NCBI GenBank assembly: GCA_022571215.1 | Contig: JACZYG010000001.1 | Coordinates: 124,001 to 188,000 of the forward strand | Direction of reading: 5' to 3' | DNA length: 64,000 nucleotides | Source: Fidelibacterota bacterium | GTDB lineage: Bacteria; Fidelibacterota; SORT01 | Position numbers and translations under genes: made by a program | The notes under the pieces: model-generated | What the model was told of the DNA's origin: nothing | The model's input: only the letters and a program-made list of their open reading frames with translations | Database searches by the model: none | In this document: one piece after another, positions 9,187 through 18,335 of the stretch | Layout: the number at the start of each line of letters is the position of its first letter | Numbering within the stretch: position 1 is the first letter of the stretch

Positions 9187-9879
9187 ATGGAAAAAACATG
9201 GTATTTAAAAAGAATAAACATTTTTCAGGGTATGTCGGACAAAGAAATGAAACAACTCAACGACATCACCCATATGAAGCATTACGACAAGAAATCCCTG
9301 ATATATCTTCCGGGAGATGCGAGCGATCAGGTTTATTTACTGAAGGAAGGCCGTGTTAAGATATCAAAATTATCGGAAGATGGAAGAGAGATCACCCTCG
9401 TTATTCTTGAACCGGGAGAAATTTTCGGCGAAAGCGCTATTGTCGATGATGACGAAACAAGGTCATCTGTTGCGGAGGCATTAGAAAATGCGTATCTATG
9501 TATCATCAGTCGAAAAGATTTTGAAGAGTTCATCAATAATAAACCCGGACTTGCTCTCAGCATTACGAAACTCATGGGTTTCAGACGGCGCCAGATCGAA
9601 ACTATGCTCGAAGACCTCGTATTTCGTGGAGTACATGAAAGGCTTGCCCTCCTTCTCCTTCGACTTGCAGACCGGCATGGCAAAGCTGTCGGAGATAAAA
9701 AGCTCATCGATATCAGTCTTACTCATTATGATTACGCAAACCTTATCGGTTCTACTCGGGAAACAACCACAGCCTGCCTTAATGATTTTAAAAGAGAGGA
9801 TCTGATTGAATTCCAAAAACGTAAAGTTGTCATCCTTAGTGAAAGAGGACTTAAAAAAAGAGCGAAATACGAAGATTGA
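9187..9879 (+). CDS. Crp/Fnr family transcriptional regulator
   Basis: cNMP-binding fold (YLPGDASDQVYLLKEGRVKISKLSEDGREITLVILEPGEIFGE) and C-terminal HTH (LTHYDYANLIGSTRETTTACLNDFKRE). Confidence 0.94.
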   Translation: MEKTWYLKRINIFQGMSDKEMKQLNDITHMKHYDKKSLIYLPGDASDQVYLLKEGRVKISKLSEDGREITLVILEPGEIFGESAIVDDDETRSSVAEALENAYLCIISRKDFEEFINNKPGLALSITKLMGFRRRQIETMLEDLVFRGVHERLALLLLRLADRHGKAVGDKKLIDISLTHYDYANLIGSTRETTTACLNDFKREDLIEFQKRKVVILSERGLKKRAKYED

Positions 9880-10132
9880 CGTTAAGCTTTTCGTTACAAA
9901 TTTATGCCCGCAGTGTGTAATAGCCATAGATCGAATAGATAGAATCGTCGAGGATAACAATCACATCGATGTTGAAATCATTAATGTAGCCAATGGCGGC
10001 ATCAACGCTCAACAATATGAGAAGCTTACTGATACCCCTTATTTTCTTATTCAAGGAAAATATGTCGTTCCGGGAACGTCAAGCGAGAGCTATATCAGAA
10101 ACGTATTAATAACCGCCGGAGTGACTTTTTAA
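9806..10132 (+). CDS. thioredoxin/glutaredoxin-like protein (CPQC active site)
   Basis: KLFVTNLCPQCVIAIDRI plus cis-Pro loop TDTPYFLI. Overlaps the end of the regulator in another frame. The real start may be GTG at 9839. Confidence 0.72.
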   Translation: MNSKNVKLSSLVKEDLKKERNTKIDVKLFVTNLCPQCVIAIDRIDRIVEDNNHIDVEIINVANGGINAQQYEKLTDTPYFLIQGKYVVPGTSSESYIRNVLITAGVTF

Positions 10133-10140
10133 ATCAGTAG

Positions 10141-11403
10141 TTAGCCGACTACTCTCCTAAACACTCGAAGTAAATTTTCGCCTAAGATCTTTTTAATGTC
10201 CTGTTTTGAATAACCTCGAATTAAAAGCGCTTGAGTAATTTTTGGAAGATCTCTGACGTCATCCATACCTTTTGGCATAGACGATACCCCGTCAAAATCA
10301 GATCCCAACCCCACATGCCCGACTCCAACTAACTTTGCCACGTAATCTATGTGGTCAATGAGAGCTTCGAACGGCGGACGAATTTCTTCAATATCATCCT
10401 TAAGAAAACGATTACGCTCATCCCAAAATTCCTCTCCCCTACCGAGAAATTCCAATTCTTCTTTTATGGAATCAAGCTCACTCTTTCGCGTTTCAAGCAA
10501 GGCATCGAACTTGTCCTGATACGTACTATCAAGATAACCGGAGTAGAAATTTATGAATACGACTCCGCCACCCGCGGCGATTGCCCTCAATTGGTCATCT
10601 TTCAGATTCCTGAAATGAGGAGTAAGGCTCCATACCGATGAATGTGAAGCGATTATAGGGTCTTCTGTAATTTCCAATATATCTTTTACCGTCTGATCTC
10701 CGGCGTGTGATATATCTATCAGGATACCGAGTTCATTACATTTTCTAATTACTGCTTGACCGAATTTTGTAAGTCCTAAAACCGAATTGGTCGTATCTGT
10801 GGTCTCAAATTCCGCGGAGGTAGCCCACGACGTGCTGTTATTCCATACGGGAGCAAAATATCGAACTCCTCGTTCGTAGAAATGTTCGAGTTTTGACAGG
10901 TCGTTCTCAATCGGATAGCCGCCCTCCATTCCAAAAGTTCCCGCTAACATTCCCTCTTCTACCGTCGAAATCGCCTCATCCGCCGTTCGTATCAATCTCA
11001 ACTGAGCAGGATATTTTTGTTCAACACTTTCCACGGCATCGATTATTTCATTAGCCTTTTGAAACGCCAGGTCTTTCTCTAAATAATCACTCGGGAAGAG
11101 CCACACGGAGAAAAATATAAGATCCATCCCTCCGTCCCGCATTCGAGGCATATCTATTTGACCACCGCTATTTCGTACTCCGATGTCAAATCCGTTCAGG
11201 ATGGATATTGGAGTATCATCATGTAGGTCAGCGACAAATGCCGCCTGGTGAAAAGCTATATATTCCTCGTTTTTGTTGCATGAAACCAACAAAGGAATCA
11301 GTACGAGAAATGAGAGTAGAAATTTATTCGCCAAATTGAATCCGAGTTTGTCTGTTATCAAATTCAAAGGGATTAAGAACATTGATCTCTTTGAACTTTT
11401 CAT
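10141..11403 (-). CDS. membrane dipeptidase (peptidase M19), lipoprotein
   Basis: FVADLHDDTPISIL, EGGYPIENDLSKLEHFYERGVRYFAP, LIDISHAGDQTVKDIL, IASHSS and VGLGSDFDGV. Lipobox LVSC. A TTG at 11334 gives a more normal signal peptide (MANKFLLSFLVLIPLLVSC). Confidence 0.93.
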   Translation of the reverse strand: MKSSKRSMFLIPLNLITDKLGFNLANKFLLSFLVLIPLLVSCNKNEEYIAFHQAAFVADLHDDTPISILNGFDIGVRNSGGQIDMPRMRDGGMDLIFFSVWLFPSDYLEKDLAFQKANEIIDAVESVEQKYPAQLRLIRTADEAISTVEEGMLAGTFGMEGGYPIENDLSKLEHFYERGVRYFAPVWNNSTSWATSAEFETTDTTNSVLGLTKFGQAVIRKCNELGILIDISHAGDQTVKDILEITEDPIIASHSSVWSLTPHFRNLKDDQLRAIAAGGGVVFINFYSGYLDSTYQDKFDALLETRKSELDSIKEELEFLGRGEEFWDERNRFLKDDIEEIRPPFEALIDHIDYVAKLVGVGHVGLGSDFDGVSSMPKGMDDVRDLPKITQALLIRGYSKQDIKKILGENLLRVFRRVVG

Positions 11404-11809
11404 ATTCTTCCTGTCTGAATGTGCAGATTATATGCACCCTATTGTCTATCATTGTAGCTATATGTTCCGCCAATTTTACGTCACTCCCCGTCAGACCATA
11501 TTCCTTTATAATCAGGTTCAGAGTTTTAAAGGTTTCCGGTAACTGCATGATCTTTGTTATCGATTTCAGATTAACATATTTTTCATATTCTCCGATTGCA
11601 TCCGTTATGCCTAAAGGATTCTGGACATGAAAATTGCTTGTGAACGCCAACAGCAATTCACAAAGCACATCGTAACTTACGCATGCCTTTATATCGCCCC
11701 TTACAGCCATCTCTCTGACGGCATAGGCTTGTTGATGAAGCCGCGATGTGGAATCAGCCGCATGAAGCAAAACATCCGTATTCAATAATATTTTATCCGT
11801 GATTGCCAT
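11324..11809 (-). CDS. PIN-domain protein (VapC-like)
   Basis: Spaced acidic residues of a PIN fold: LLNTDVLLHA, LCELLLAF, LTGSDVKLAEHIATM, IICTFRQEEYEKF. Partner of the upstream HTH gene. Confidence 0.7.
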   Translation of the reverse strand: MAITDKILLNTDVLLHAADSTSRLHQQAYAVREMAVRGDIKACVSYDVLCELLLAFTSNFHVQNPLGITDAIGEYEKYVNLKSITKIMQLPETFKTLNLIIKEYGLTGSDVKLAEHIATMIDNRVHIICTFRQEEYEKFKEINVLNPFEFDNRQTRIQFGE

Positions 11810-12083
11810 AAAACGCTTCTTTTGAAAGGTTACTTCTCAAGCGCAACTCAAAGGTTCTGAATTCTACCGTTTCCAATGTCCCAATGCTTTTTTCAAGACT
11901 GCCCTTAAAGTTCTCTTCAGAGCTGTTCTTCAGCCAGATATCTATAGCATCTTTAGAAAAACGCCAGACGTTTTCAAATTTTATGGCGGGTATGAAACCT
12001 TCCCGCGCCATTTTATAGATCGTTGATCTACTGAACTGCAAGTACCCGGCTAATTCCTCCGCTGTCATGACTTTATTTATCAT
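11793..12083 (-). CDS. excisionase-family (HTH_17/MerR-like) DNA-binding protein
   Basis: MTAEELAGYLQFSRSTIYKMAREGFIPAIKFENVWRFSKDAIDIWL is a typical helix_turn_helix excisionase signature. Overlaps the PIN gene by 17 bp. Confidence 0.85.
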   Translation of the reverse strand: MINKVMTAEELAGYLQFSRSTIYKMAREGFIPAIKFENVWRFSKDAIDIWLKNSSEENFKGSLEKSIGTLETVEFRTFELRLRSNLSKEAFYGNHG

Positions 12084-12122
12084 AATTACGATCTCATCAG
12101 AAGTATGTTTACTTCTCCGCCT

Positions 12123-12548
12123 TTAACTGTTCCGGGCAATAAACGATTCCGCCTCTCTCAATTGCCGTTTGATATTTTCGAATTTTAGAATATTCATCGC
12201 TTCATCAAATGTTGACCATTTAAATCTTTTATGCTCTTGCGAGATAAGTACATCGCCGTTAAGATAATATGCTAAAAACATTTTTACTAACTTCTTTATT
12301 TTTTTGCTTCCGGCGTTGAAAGTATAATCGTAAGTACAGCTGAATCCGTCCACTATCCTGATCTTTGTTATTCCTGTTTCTTCTTCGAGTTCCCTTACGG
12401 CTGCGTCTATTTCTGATTCCCCGGATTCAAGCTTCCCTTTTGGAAAGTTCCAGTAGCTGCCTCCATGAAGAAGAAGCAAGTATTTTTGTTCACCATTCTT
12501 TTTACAAAGAATGATTCCGGCAGACTTTTCGTCATAATCAGCTGTCAA
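12123..12548 (-). CDS. NUDIX hydrolase
   Basis: Nudix box GKLESGESEIDAAVRELEEETGI. Confidence 0.93.
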   Translation of the reverse strand: MTADYDEKSAGIILCKKNGEQKYLLLLHGGSYWNFPKGKLESGESEIDAAVRELEEETGITKIRIVDGFSCTYDYTFNAGSKKIKKLVKMFLAYYLNGDVLISQEHKRFKWSTFDEAMNILKFENIKRQLREAESFIARNS

Positions 12549-13636
12549 TAGAAATTTCCGCTTAGGCTTACCTGTAAAGATTGAAGCCTCTCTTTATCTA
12601 TTCCGCCTATCACATCAGTATGAACGATCTCGATAACGCCATAATCGATACTTAGTCCTTCCCCGCCTACACCCAAACCAAATGAGCGATTTTCTCCGTA
12701 TGATCCTGATCGAATCCTCAATCCCCGTAGCGTATATTCAACTCCCGCGCGTATGCCGGTCGTAGAGAACCTCCCGTCTTCATCCTTAATGTCTACGGCA
12801 TTGAACTCAATGAGCAAATTGCGGAGCGGCACAACCGCGATACCGACGTTCAGATAAAAAGGCACAGTTTTTCCTTTGAATTCACTCGATAAGACATTAA
12901 TAAGGGAGAATCCTAAAGTAATCGGTCTTTTTAAGACGGACAGAGCTAACAGTCCGCCAATATCAATACCCACAGTTGTCTCTTTGGATGATCCTTCTTT
13001 GTCTAAGAATCTATCGACTTCCTCCCTGTTACGAATTGTTGATGCAAAGGTCTTCCTAACGCCGGTGTCAAGAAATTGAAAATTCTTGAGCAAGAATCCG
13101 ATTCTCCCTTTTCTACCAAATTTAATATTGTATCCGGCGAATAGAAGGTCGGATTCTACATGCCTTCCATAAAATTCTGAGGTGGTCTCAAACAAGCCTA
13201 CATCTCTGAACAGAAATTCATCACGGTTCGAGTGAATAAAACCAAGCGTTATTCCCCTTCCCTGAATTACACCGCCAAGATATCTTGACGTCAGACCCGG
13301 GTCGATACTCACATTGTCAGATGACACCGTTTCGGAACTGCCATTCAGTTGTTGGGGAATGCGAGTGACTTCATCCCATTCGTTGTTTCCTATCCATTCA
13401 AAGAATGGCTTTATCGTCACATGCCTACCGGCCCTGTTCAAAGCAGGATTTCTCAGGACCGATAAGGGACCATAAGCGTCAATGATACCTGTTAGTCCCA
13501 TTCCAATGGAACGGCTGCTGTATTCGGAAATGCCAAAATGTTGGATCTCTTGTGCATTGATAAATTTTACTTGAGTAATGATCGCTAAGCAAAAAATTAC
13601 CAGCTTACTGAACGTAGTATATTTATTGTGTCTAAT
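12545..13636 (-). CDS. outer-membrane beta-barrel protein (PorV/UPF0164-like)
   Basis: Body: IGMGLTGIIDAYGPLSVLRNPALN...GFSLINVLSSEF...VEYTLRGLRIRSG. ORF track starts at 13501, but the frame is open upstream and encodes a signal peptide NKYTTFSKLVIFCLAIITQVKFINAQ. The best start is ATT at 13634-13636, overlapping the TAG of the upstream gene. Confidence 0.7.
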   Translation of the reverse strand: MRHNKYTTFSKLVIFCLAIITQVKFINAQEIQHFGISEYSSRSIGMGLTGIIDAYGPLSVLRNPALNRAGRHVTIKPFFEWIGNNEWDEVTRIPQQLNGSSETVSSDNVSIDPGLTSRYLGGVIQGRGITLGFIHSNRDEFLFRDVGLFETTSEFYGRHVESDLLFAGYNIKFGRKGRIGFLLKNFQFLDTGVRKTFASTIRNREEVDRFLDKEGSSKETTVGIDIGGLLALSVLKRPITLGFSLINVLSSEFKGKTVPFYLNVGIAVVPLRNLLIEFNAVDIKDEDGRFSTTGIRAGVEYTLRGLRIRSGSYGENRSFGLGVGGEGLSIDYGVIEIVHTDVIGGIDKERLQSLQVSLSGNFY

Positions 13637-14027
13637 TATTTTGCGCTCCTTGATCTATCCAATTTTTGATTAATCTGATTTCAGTTATGTTAAGCTGTGA
13701 AAATCCTGTTGGCGGCATAGGACTCACCGGAATACCGAGAGCGTTTTGTCCTTCTACGCTCCAAACCAACGGACTCTCTTCCGCATTACCCGAGATTACT
13801 ACCGGACCGTTATCTCCACCCTCCATCAGCGTCTCCCACGAAGTAAGTTCTAATCCGGCTTGTCGTGTGCCGTCATGGCAACCGATAAGACATGAAAAAT
13901 TAAAGATCGATGCCTGTATGTTCTCTTGGTAACTCACATCTACAGGCGCGACACTATCTTCGCACGCGCCTAATAAAAGAATAAAAGCTGAAGTTATAAA
14001 GAACGATGATCGGATGGCGGTCTCCAC
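13632..14027 (-). CDS. lipoprotein with planctomycete-type cytochrome c-like (C-x3-CH) motif
   Basis: Lipobox LLGAC. SCLIGCHDGTRQAGLELTSWETLMEGGDNGPVVISGNAEESPLV and MPPTGFSQLNITEIRLIKNWIDQGA, as in PSCyt1-type domains. Confidence 0.75.
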   Translation of the reverse strand: METAIRSSFFITSAFILLLGACEDSVAPVDVSYQENIQASIFNFSCLIGCHDGTRQAGLELTSWETLMEGGDNGPVVISGNAEESPLVWSVEGQNALGIPVSPMPPTGFSQLNITEIRLIKNWIDQGAQNN

Positions 14028-14030
14028 ACC

Positions 14031-14741
14031 TTAGATTTCCCGCCTTAACGCTGCTTTTTTCAGCTGTGAAATATGCCACGTAATATCTATTTCTTTTGGA
14101 CAAGCTTCCACACAATTAAATATAGTATGGCAGCGCCAGAGACCATCAGTCGTATCAATGAGGTCGAGTCGTTCAGCCGTTGCGTCATCACGCGTATCAA
14201 AGATGAACCTGTACGCTTTCAGAAAGGCCGCCGGACCTATGTAATTTTCGTTTACCCAGAGTGACGGACAAGACGTTGAACAGCTTCCACACTGTATACA
14301 TTTAGCCGATTCAAAAAGTAGTTCGGCATCCTCGTTGGTCTGGTATCGCTCTCTTTCAGGAGGAGCATCCTTCGGGATCAGATAAGGCTTCACAATTTCA
14401 TATTTTTCAAAGAAAGAAGACATGTCCACCAAAAGATCCTTTTCAAGCGGGAGAGCGGGTATAGGCTCTATCTGAATCGTGGATTTACTTATTTTCAAAT
14501 CCTGTACCAGCACCGAACATGCGAGGCGGTTTCTTCCGTTTATCTTGACAGCGTCTGAACCGCAAATCCCATGAGTGCATGATCTACGGTATGTCAATCC
14601 ACCGTCTATCTCCCATTTAATTCTGTTGAGAAGATCTAATATTCGATCGGTCTTATTGACATTTTCGAGTTTATAGTTCTCAAAATGCGGCGCGCTGTCC
14701 TTTTCGGGATCGTACCGTTGTATTCTGACGGTCAGTTCCAT
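14031..14741 (-). CDS. sdhB: succinate dehydrogenase/fumarate reductase iron-sulfur subunit
   Basis: RRSCTHGICGSDAVKING and CIQCGSCSTSCP cysteine clusters. Confidence 0.96.
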   Translation of the reverse strand: MELTVRIQRYDPEKDSAPHFENYKLENVNKTDRILDLLNRIKWEIDGGLTYRRSCTHGICGSDAVKINGRNRLACSVLVQDLKISKSTIQIEPIPALPLEKDLLVDMSSFFEKYEIVKPYLIPKDAPPERERYQTNEDAELLFESAKCIQCGSCSTSCPSLWVNENYIGPAAFLKAYRFIFDTRDDATAERLDLIDTTDGLWRCHTIFNCVEACPKEIDITWHISQLKKAALRREI

Positions 14742-16477
14742 CAGTATACCCTTTCCTTAGGTTCAAACTGTTTGATAATTACCGGCTTGTAGCGGATATC
14801 GGGTGTTGAACCGGTTGTGGCGAATATCAAAGAATGTTTAAGCCAATCGGTGTCATCTCTTTTTGGATAATCGTCTCTCGAATGAGCTCCCCGGCTCTCT
14901 TTTCGATTGATAGCGCACGTTATAATAGTTTCAGCCGTGTTCAGCAGAGAACCTAATTCGGCGACTTCAAGCAGATCGGTGTTAAAGCCTTTTGATTTAT
15001 CATCAATGCCAACCAATAAGTATTTTTCCTGCAATTCCTTGATCTTTTGAAGTCCCTCTTTCATCGTGTTTTCTACCCTGAAAACCGAGCAGGTGTCCAT
15101 CATCGTTTTTTGCATTTTACTTCTGACATCGATCATTTTTACATTGTTGTCGTTGTTTCGGATTCGTTCAATCGTTTCGTGAGTCCAAGCGGAAGCGTCA
15201 TCGGGCAGTTCGGGATAATCGGCGTTAACTATGAACTTTGCTATTTTTTTACCGCCCCTCCTGCCGAACACAAGAATATCGAGGAGTGAATTGGTTCCAA
15301 GCCTGTTGGCGCCGTGAACCGAAACACATGCGCATTCGCCCGCTGCGTAAAAACCTGGCATAGTTGTGTTATTTTCATCTACGATAACTTCCGCATCTAT
15401 TGTAGTTGGTATTCCGCCCATAGCATAATGAGTCGTCGGTTGGACAGGTATCCATTCCTCATTCGCATCGACACCGAGATATGTTTTGGCAAATCCGGTG
15501 ATCTCAGGGAGCTTTTCCTCTATAAGTTCTTTCCCAAGATGAGTCAGGTCCAGTCCCACATAAAAAGAGCCGTCAGGCGCTTCTATACCTCTCCCCTCTT
15601 TAATTTCAGTGAATATCGCGCGAGACACCATATCCCTCGGAGCAAGATCTTTGATGCTCGGAGCATATCGTTCCATGAACCGTTCGCCGTCTTTATTCCT
15701 TAAAATTCCGCCTTCACCTCTTGCCGCCTCCGAGACAAGTATCCCCAACTTCCATAATCCGGTCGGATGAAACTGCACAAACTCCATATCCTCAAGCGGT
15801 ACTCCGTTTCGGTATGCCATCTCAAAACCGTCGCCGGTTCCCGCCATAGCGTTTGAAGTAATCTGAAAGACTCTGCCGTAGCCGCCCGTTGCGAACATTA
15901 CCGCCTTGGCATGGAAGATATGGATTTCTCCCGTTTTAATCTCAATTGCCACTAATCCGCGGCACACGCCGTCCCTGATTATAAGATCCATGACATGAAA
16001 CTCACTGAAAAATGTCACATCATTTTTGATGCACTGCTCATAGAGCGTTTGGAGCATGACATGTCCGGTCCGGTCCGCCGAATAGCAAGCGCGTCTTACC
16101 GGCTTTTTACCAAAGTTAGCCGTATGACCGCCGAACATACGTTGAGCGATCTTCCCCTCAGGAGTCCTGTTGAACGGCATTCCCATATGTTCAAGCTCTA
16201 TGATAGCGCGGATAGCGTCTTTACACATCGTCTCGATAGCATCCTGATCGCCTAAGTAATCTCCGCCCTTAACGGTATCGAACGCGTGCCATTCCCAGGA
16301 ATCCTCCTCCTCGTTCCCAAGCGCCGCGCTCACCCCACCTTGCGCCGTACCCGTATGAGAACGGGTCGGAAAGACTTTCGTCAGTACCGCGCAGCTGCTC
16401 TCAGTGGGAATCTCAATAGCTGCCTGCAATCCCGCTCCGCCTGCGCCGACTATTACCACGTCATATTTATGTATCAA
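14741..16477 (-). CDS. sdhA: succinate dehydrogenase flavoprotein subunit
   Basis: VVIVGAGGAGLQAAIE, FPTRSHTGTAQGGVSAALGN, HGANRLGTNSLLDILVFGRRGG. Confidence 0.98.
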   Translation of the reverse strand: MIHKYDVVIVGAGGAGLQAAIEIPTESSCAVLTKVFPTRSHTGTAQGGVSAALGNEEEDSWEWHAFDTVKGGDYLGDQDAIETMCKDAIRAIIELEHMGMPFNRTPEGKIAQRMFGGHTANFGKKPVRRACYSADRTGHVMLQTLYEQCIKNDVTFFSEFHVMDLIIRDGVCRGLVAIEIKTGEIHIFHAKAVMFATGGYGRVFQITSNAMAGTGDGFEMAYRNGVPLEDMEFVQFHPTGLWKLGILVSEAARGEGGILRNKDGERFMERYAPSIKDLAPRDMVSRAIFTEIKEGRGIEAPDGSFYVGLDLTHLGKELIEEKLPEITGFAKTYLGVDANEEWIPVQPTTHYAMGGIPTTIDAEVIVDENNTTMPGFYAAGECACVSVHGANRLGTNSLLDILVFGRRGGKKIAKFIVNADYPELPDDASAWTHETIERIRNNDNNVKMIDVRSKMQKTMMDTCSVFRVENTMKEGLQKIKELQEKYLLVGIDDKSKGFNTDLLEVAELGSLLNTAETIITCAINRKESRGAHSRDDYPKRDDTDWLKHSLIFATTGSTPDIRYKPVIIKQFEPKERVY

Positions 16478-16487
16478 TTATTCTTCC

Positions 16488-16841
16488 TTAGAAAGACATC
16501 AGTGTTGTTATTCCAACAAGACCGAACACGACTCCTGAAATAACTAATAGAGCGTATATAGTCCATGAAACCGATTTGTTAAGATCAAAATCCCTTACTA
16601 CCGACCAAGTTCCGTTCACGCCGTGATAAATTCCTAAAACCACGAAAGTCATTTGCAATCCTTTGTAAAATGGATTCTGCATTCGGCTTAGAACCGCATC
16701 GTAAGTGTGTCCGGAATCTATGTTATAGTGCATTAAGATATAATGACCTATCATTACGAAAAGGAGAACAATACCCGTAACTCTTTGGAGAAACCAGGAT
16801 AAGGCGCCTCCTGATCTTGAACTTACCTGCTTATAAGCCAT
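16488..16841 (-). CDS. sdhD: succinate dehydrogenase membrane anchor subunit
   Basis: Small three-TM protein (SGGALSWFLQRVTGIVLLFVMIGHYILMHY) directly upstream of sdhA. Confidence 0.85.
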   Translation of the reverse strand: MAYKQVSSRSGGALSWFLQRVTGIVLLFVMIGHYILMHYNIDSGHTYDAVLSRMQNPFYKGLQMTFVVLGIYHGVNGTWSVVRDFDLNKSVSWTIYALLVISGVVFGLVGITTLMSF

Positions 16842-16864
16842 CTTGTCTCATCCCATAAATCCGA

Positions 16865-17236
16865 TTAGTGAAAAACGCCTGAAAAAATCACGTAACCCAT
16901 CCCCGCAAATAGCGCGATACTAATCCCCGTTAACCAGTATAACATCTTTTTGTGGTATTTTGCTCCCTGAGCGAGGTCAATTAAAACAATCCTAAATCCG
17001 TTAAATGAATGGAAAAGCACTAACCCGAATAACGCCCATTCGAGCAACATGAATACAGGAGACTTGAACAATTCCATCTCCGCATTGAAGGCTTCAGGTC
17101 CTTCTTGAAGCGCCGTCAGTGCAAAAATATGAAGATATAAATAAAACATCAATCCTAACCCGGTTATCCTGTGAAGCCCCCAAGACCAAGCGCCGGGCGC
17201 TTTTTCGTACGTTAGAAGTGTTTTTATCCAGGACAT
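16865..17236 (-). CDS. sdhC: succinate dehydrogenase cytochrome b subunit
   Basis: GAWSWGLHRITGLGLMFYLYLHIFAL and FHSFNGFRIVLIDL, typical of SdhC. Confidence 0.85.
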   Translation of the reverse strand: MSWIKTLLTYEKAPGAWSWGLHRITGLGLMFYLYLHIFALTALQEGPEAFNAEMELFKSPVFMLLEWALFGLVLFHSFNGFRIVLIDLAQGAKYHKKMLYWLTGISIALFAGMGYVIFSGVFH

Positions 17237-17396
17237 TGTTCATTCTCTCCGGCGATGTTGATTGCCTGTTATTTAATGATACAAAATTATCATGGAACCC
17301 GCAAAATGGCAACCTTTTTATCTATTTTGGGATAGCTTATACGGCGTTGTTCAGATGATTATTTCATCGGTAATCAGCTGTTGCCTCAGATTTTTG

Positions 17397-18335
17397 TCAT
17401 AAACTGCTCGACAATCCAAAACGCTGAATTGACCCGGCGCCTCCGTAAGACGTAATCGCATAATCTACCCGCCATGCATCGAACATCAGTCCGAAACCAA
17501 GAGAACCGCCCGAAAAGAAATCCTCTCCCAATGCAGAAGTGTCAAGGTCTAACCGATTGGAGTTCATTCCAATAACCAGATTAAAGTTTGGCGATATTAT
17601 GATTTCTCCGCTCGCAAGCGCTTTCCAATTACCGTATGTGAGCCATATCCCCTCTAAATTCAATCTAAGCGGTAGATGCGCCAATAGTTTAGTAATCCCG
17701 AGTTTGAAGTTTGTGGGCAATGGATCTTTCGTGGTTATAAACGCGTTGGATCTGCCAAGATTGAAAATTCCACCGCCTATAGTCAGGTCGAGATCGGAGT
17801 TTTCGAATACGAAACCGGCATCCAATGCGAATGCGTTCGCGGAATACTCATCGATGTTTGAACTCGCCCATTTCAAGTTTGTTCCGACCGAAATGAACGA
17901 AGCGATCTGATAGCCGTAGCCGAAAGAAAAAAGAAGATCTGACGCGCCAAAATTTTCACCAATGCTATTCCCTCTGTCATCTAACCGTTCAAAACTTCCA
18001 TAATCCATTGTGGCGAACCCTATTCCAAGCCTGCCAATCCCCGTGCTCTTCGCCATCATCAGATTTCCCCCTCCCATATCGAGAAGATGATTCAGATAAT
18101 TCGTACTCCAGGCTAATCCGTTGATACCGGCAAGTGAAGCGGGATTATGAAAAAGCCCGTGCACTTCTCCGATTTTTGCGACCATAGCTCCGGACAAGGC
18201 GGCTCCCCGCGCGCTCATTTCTGTATTCAGGAATGCAAATCCGGGGCGTTCCCCGGCGTATGTGATCTGAAAGAGAACCGTCAGAATCAAAAAAAAGAGT
18301 ATAAATTTACTCAAATTCATCTTGCTCTTCTTCAA
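17397..18335 (-). CDS. PorV/PorQ (UPF0164) family outer-membrane protein
   Basis: Signal peptide, then FAFLNTEMSARGAALSGAMVAKIGEVHGLFHNPASLAG. Confidence 0.85.
   Translation of the reverse strand: MKKSKMNLSKFILFFLILTVLFQITYAGERPGFAFLNTEMSARGAALSGAMVAKIGEVHGLFHNPASLAGINGLAWSTNYLNHLLDMGGGNLMMAKSTGIGRLGIGFATMDYGSFERLDDRGNSIGENFGASDLLFSFGYGYQIASFISVGTNLKWASSNIDEYSANAFALDAGFVFENSDLDLTIGGGIFNLGRSNAFITTKDPLPTNFKLGITKLLAHLPLRLNLEGIWLTYGNWKALASGEIIISPNFNLVIGMNSNRLDLDTSALGEDFFSGGSLGFGLMFDAWRVDYAITSYGGAGSIQRFGLSSSL

Noticed and set aside
9123-9359. 78-aa ORF overlapping the start of the Crp/Fnr gene
   Set aside because: Out-of-frame reading of the same DNA. The Crp/Fnr frame has clear domain content.
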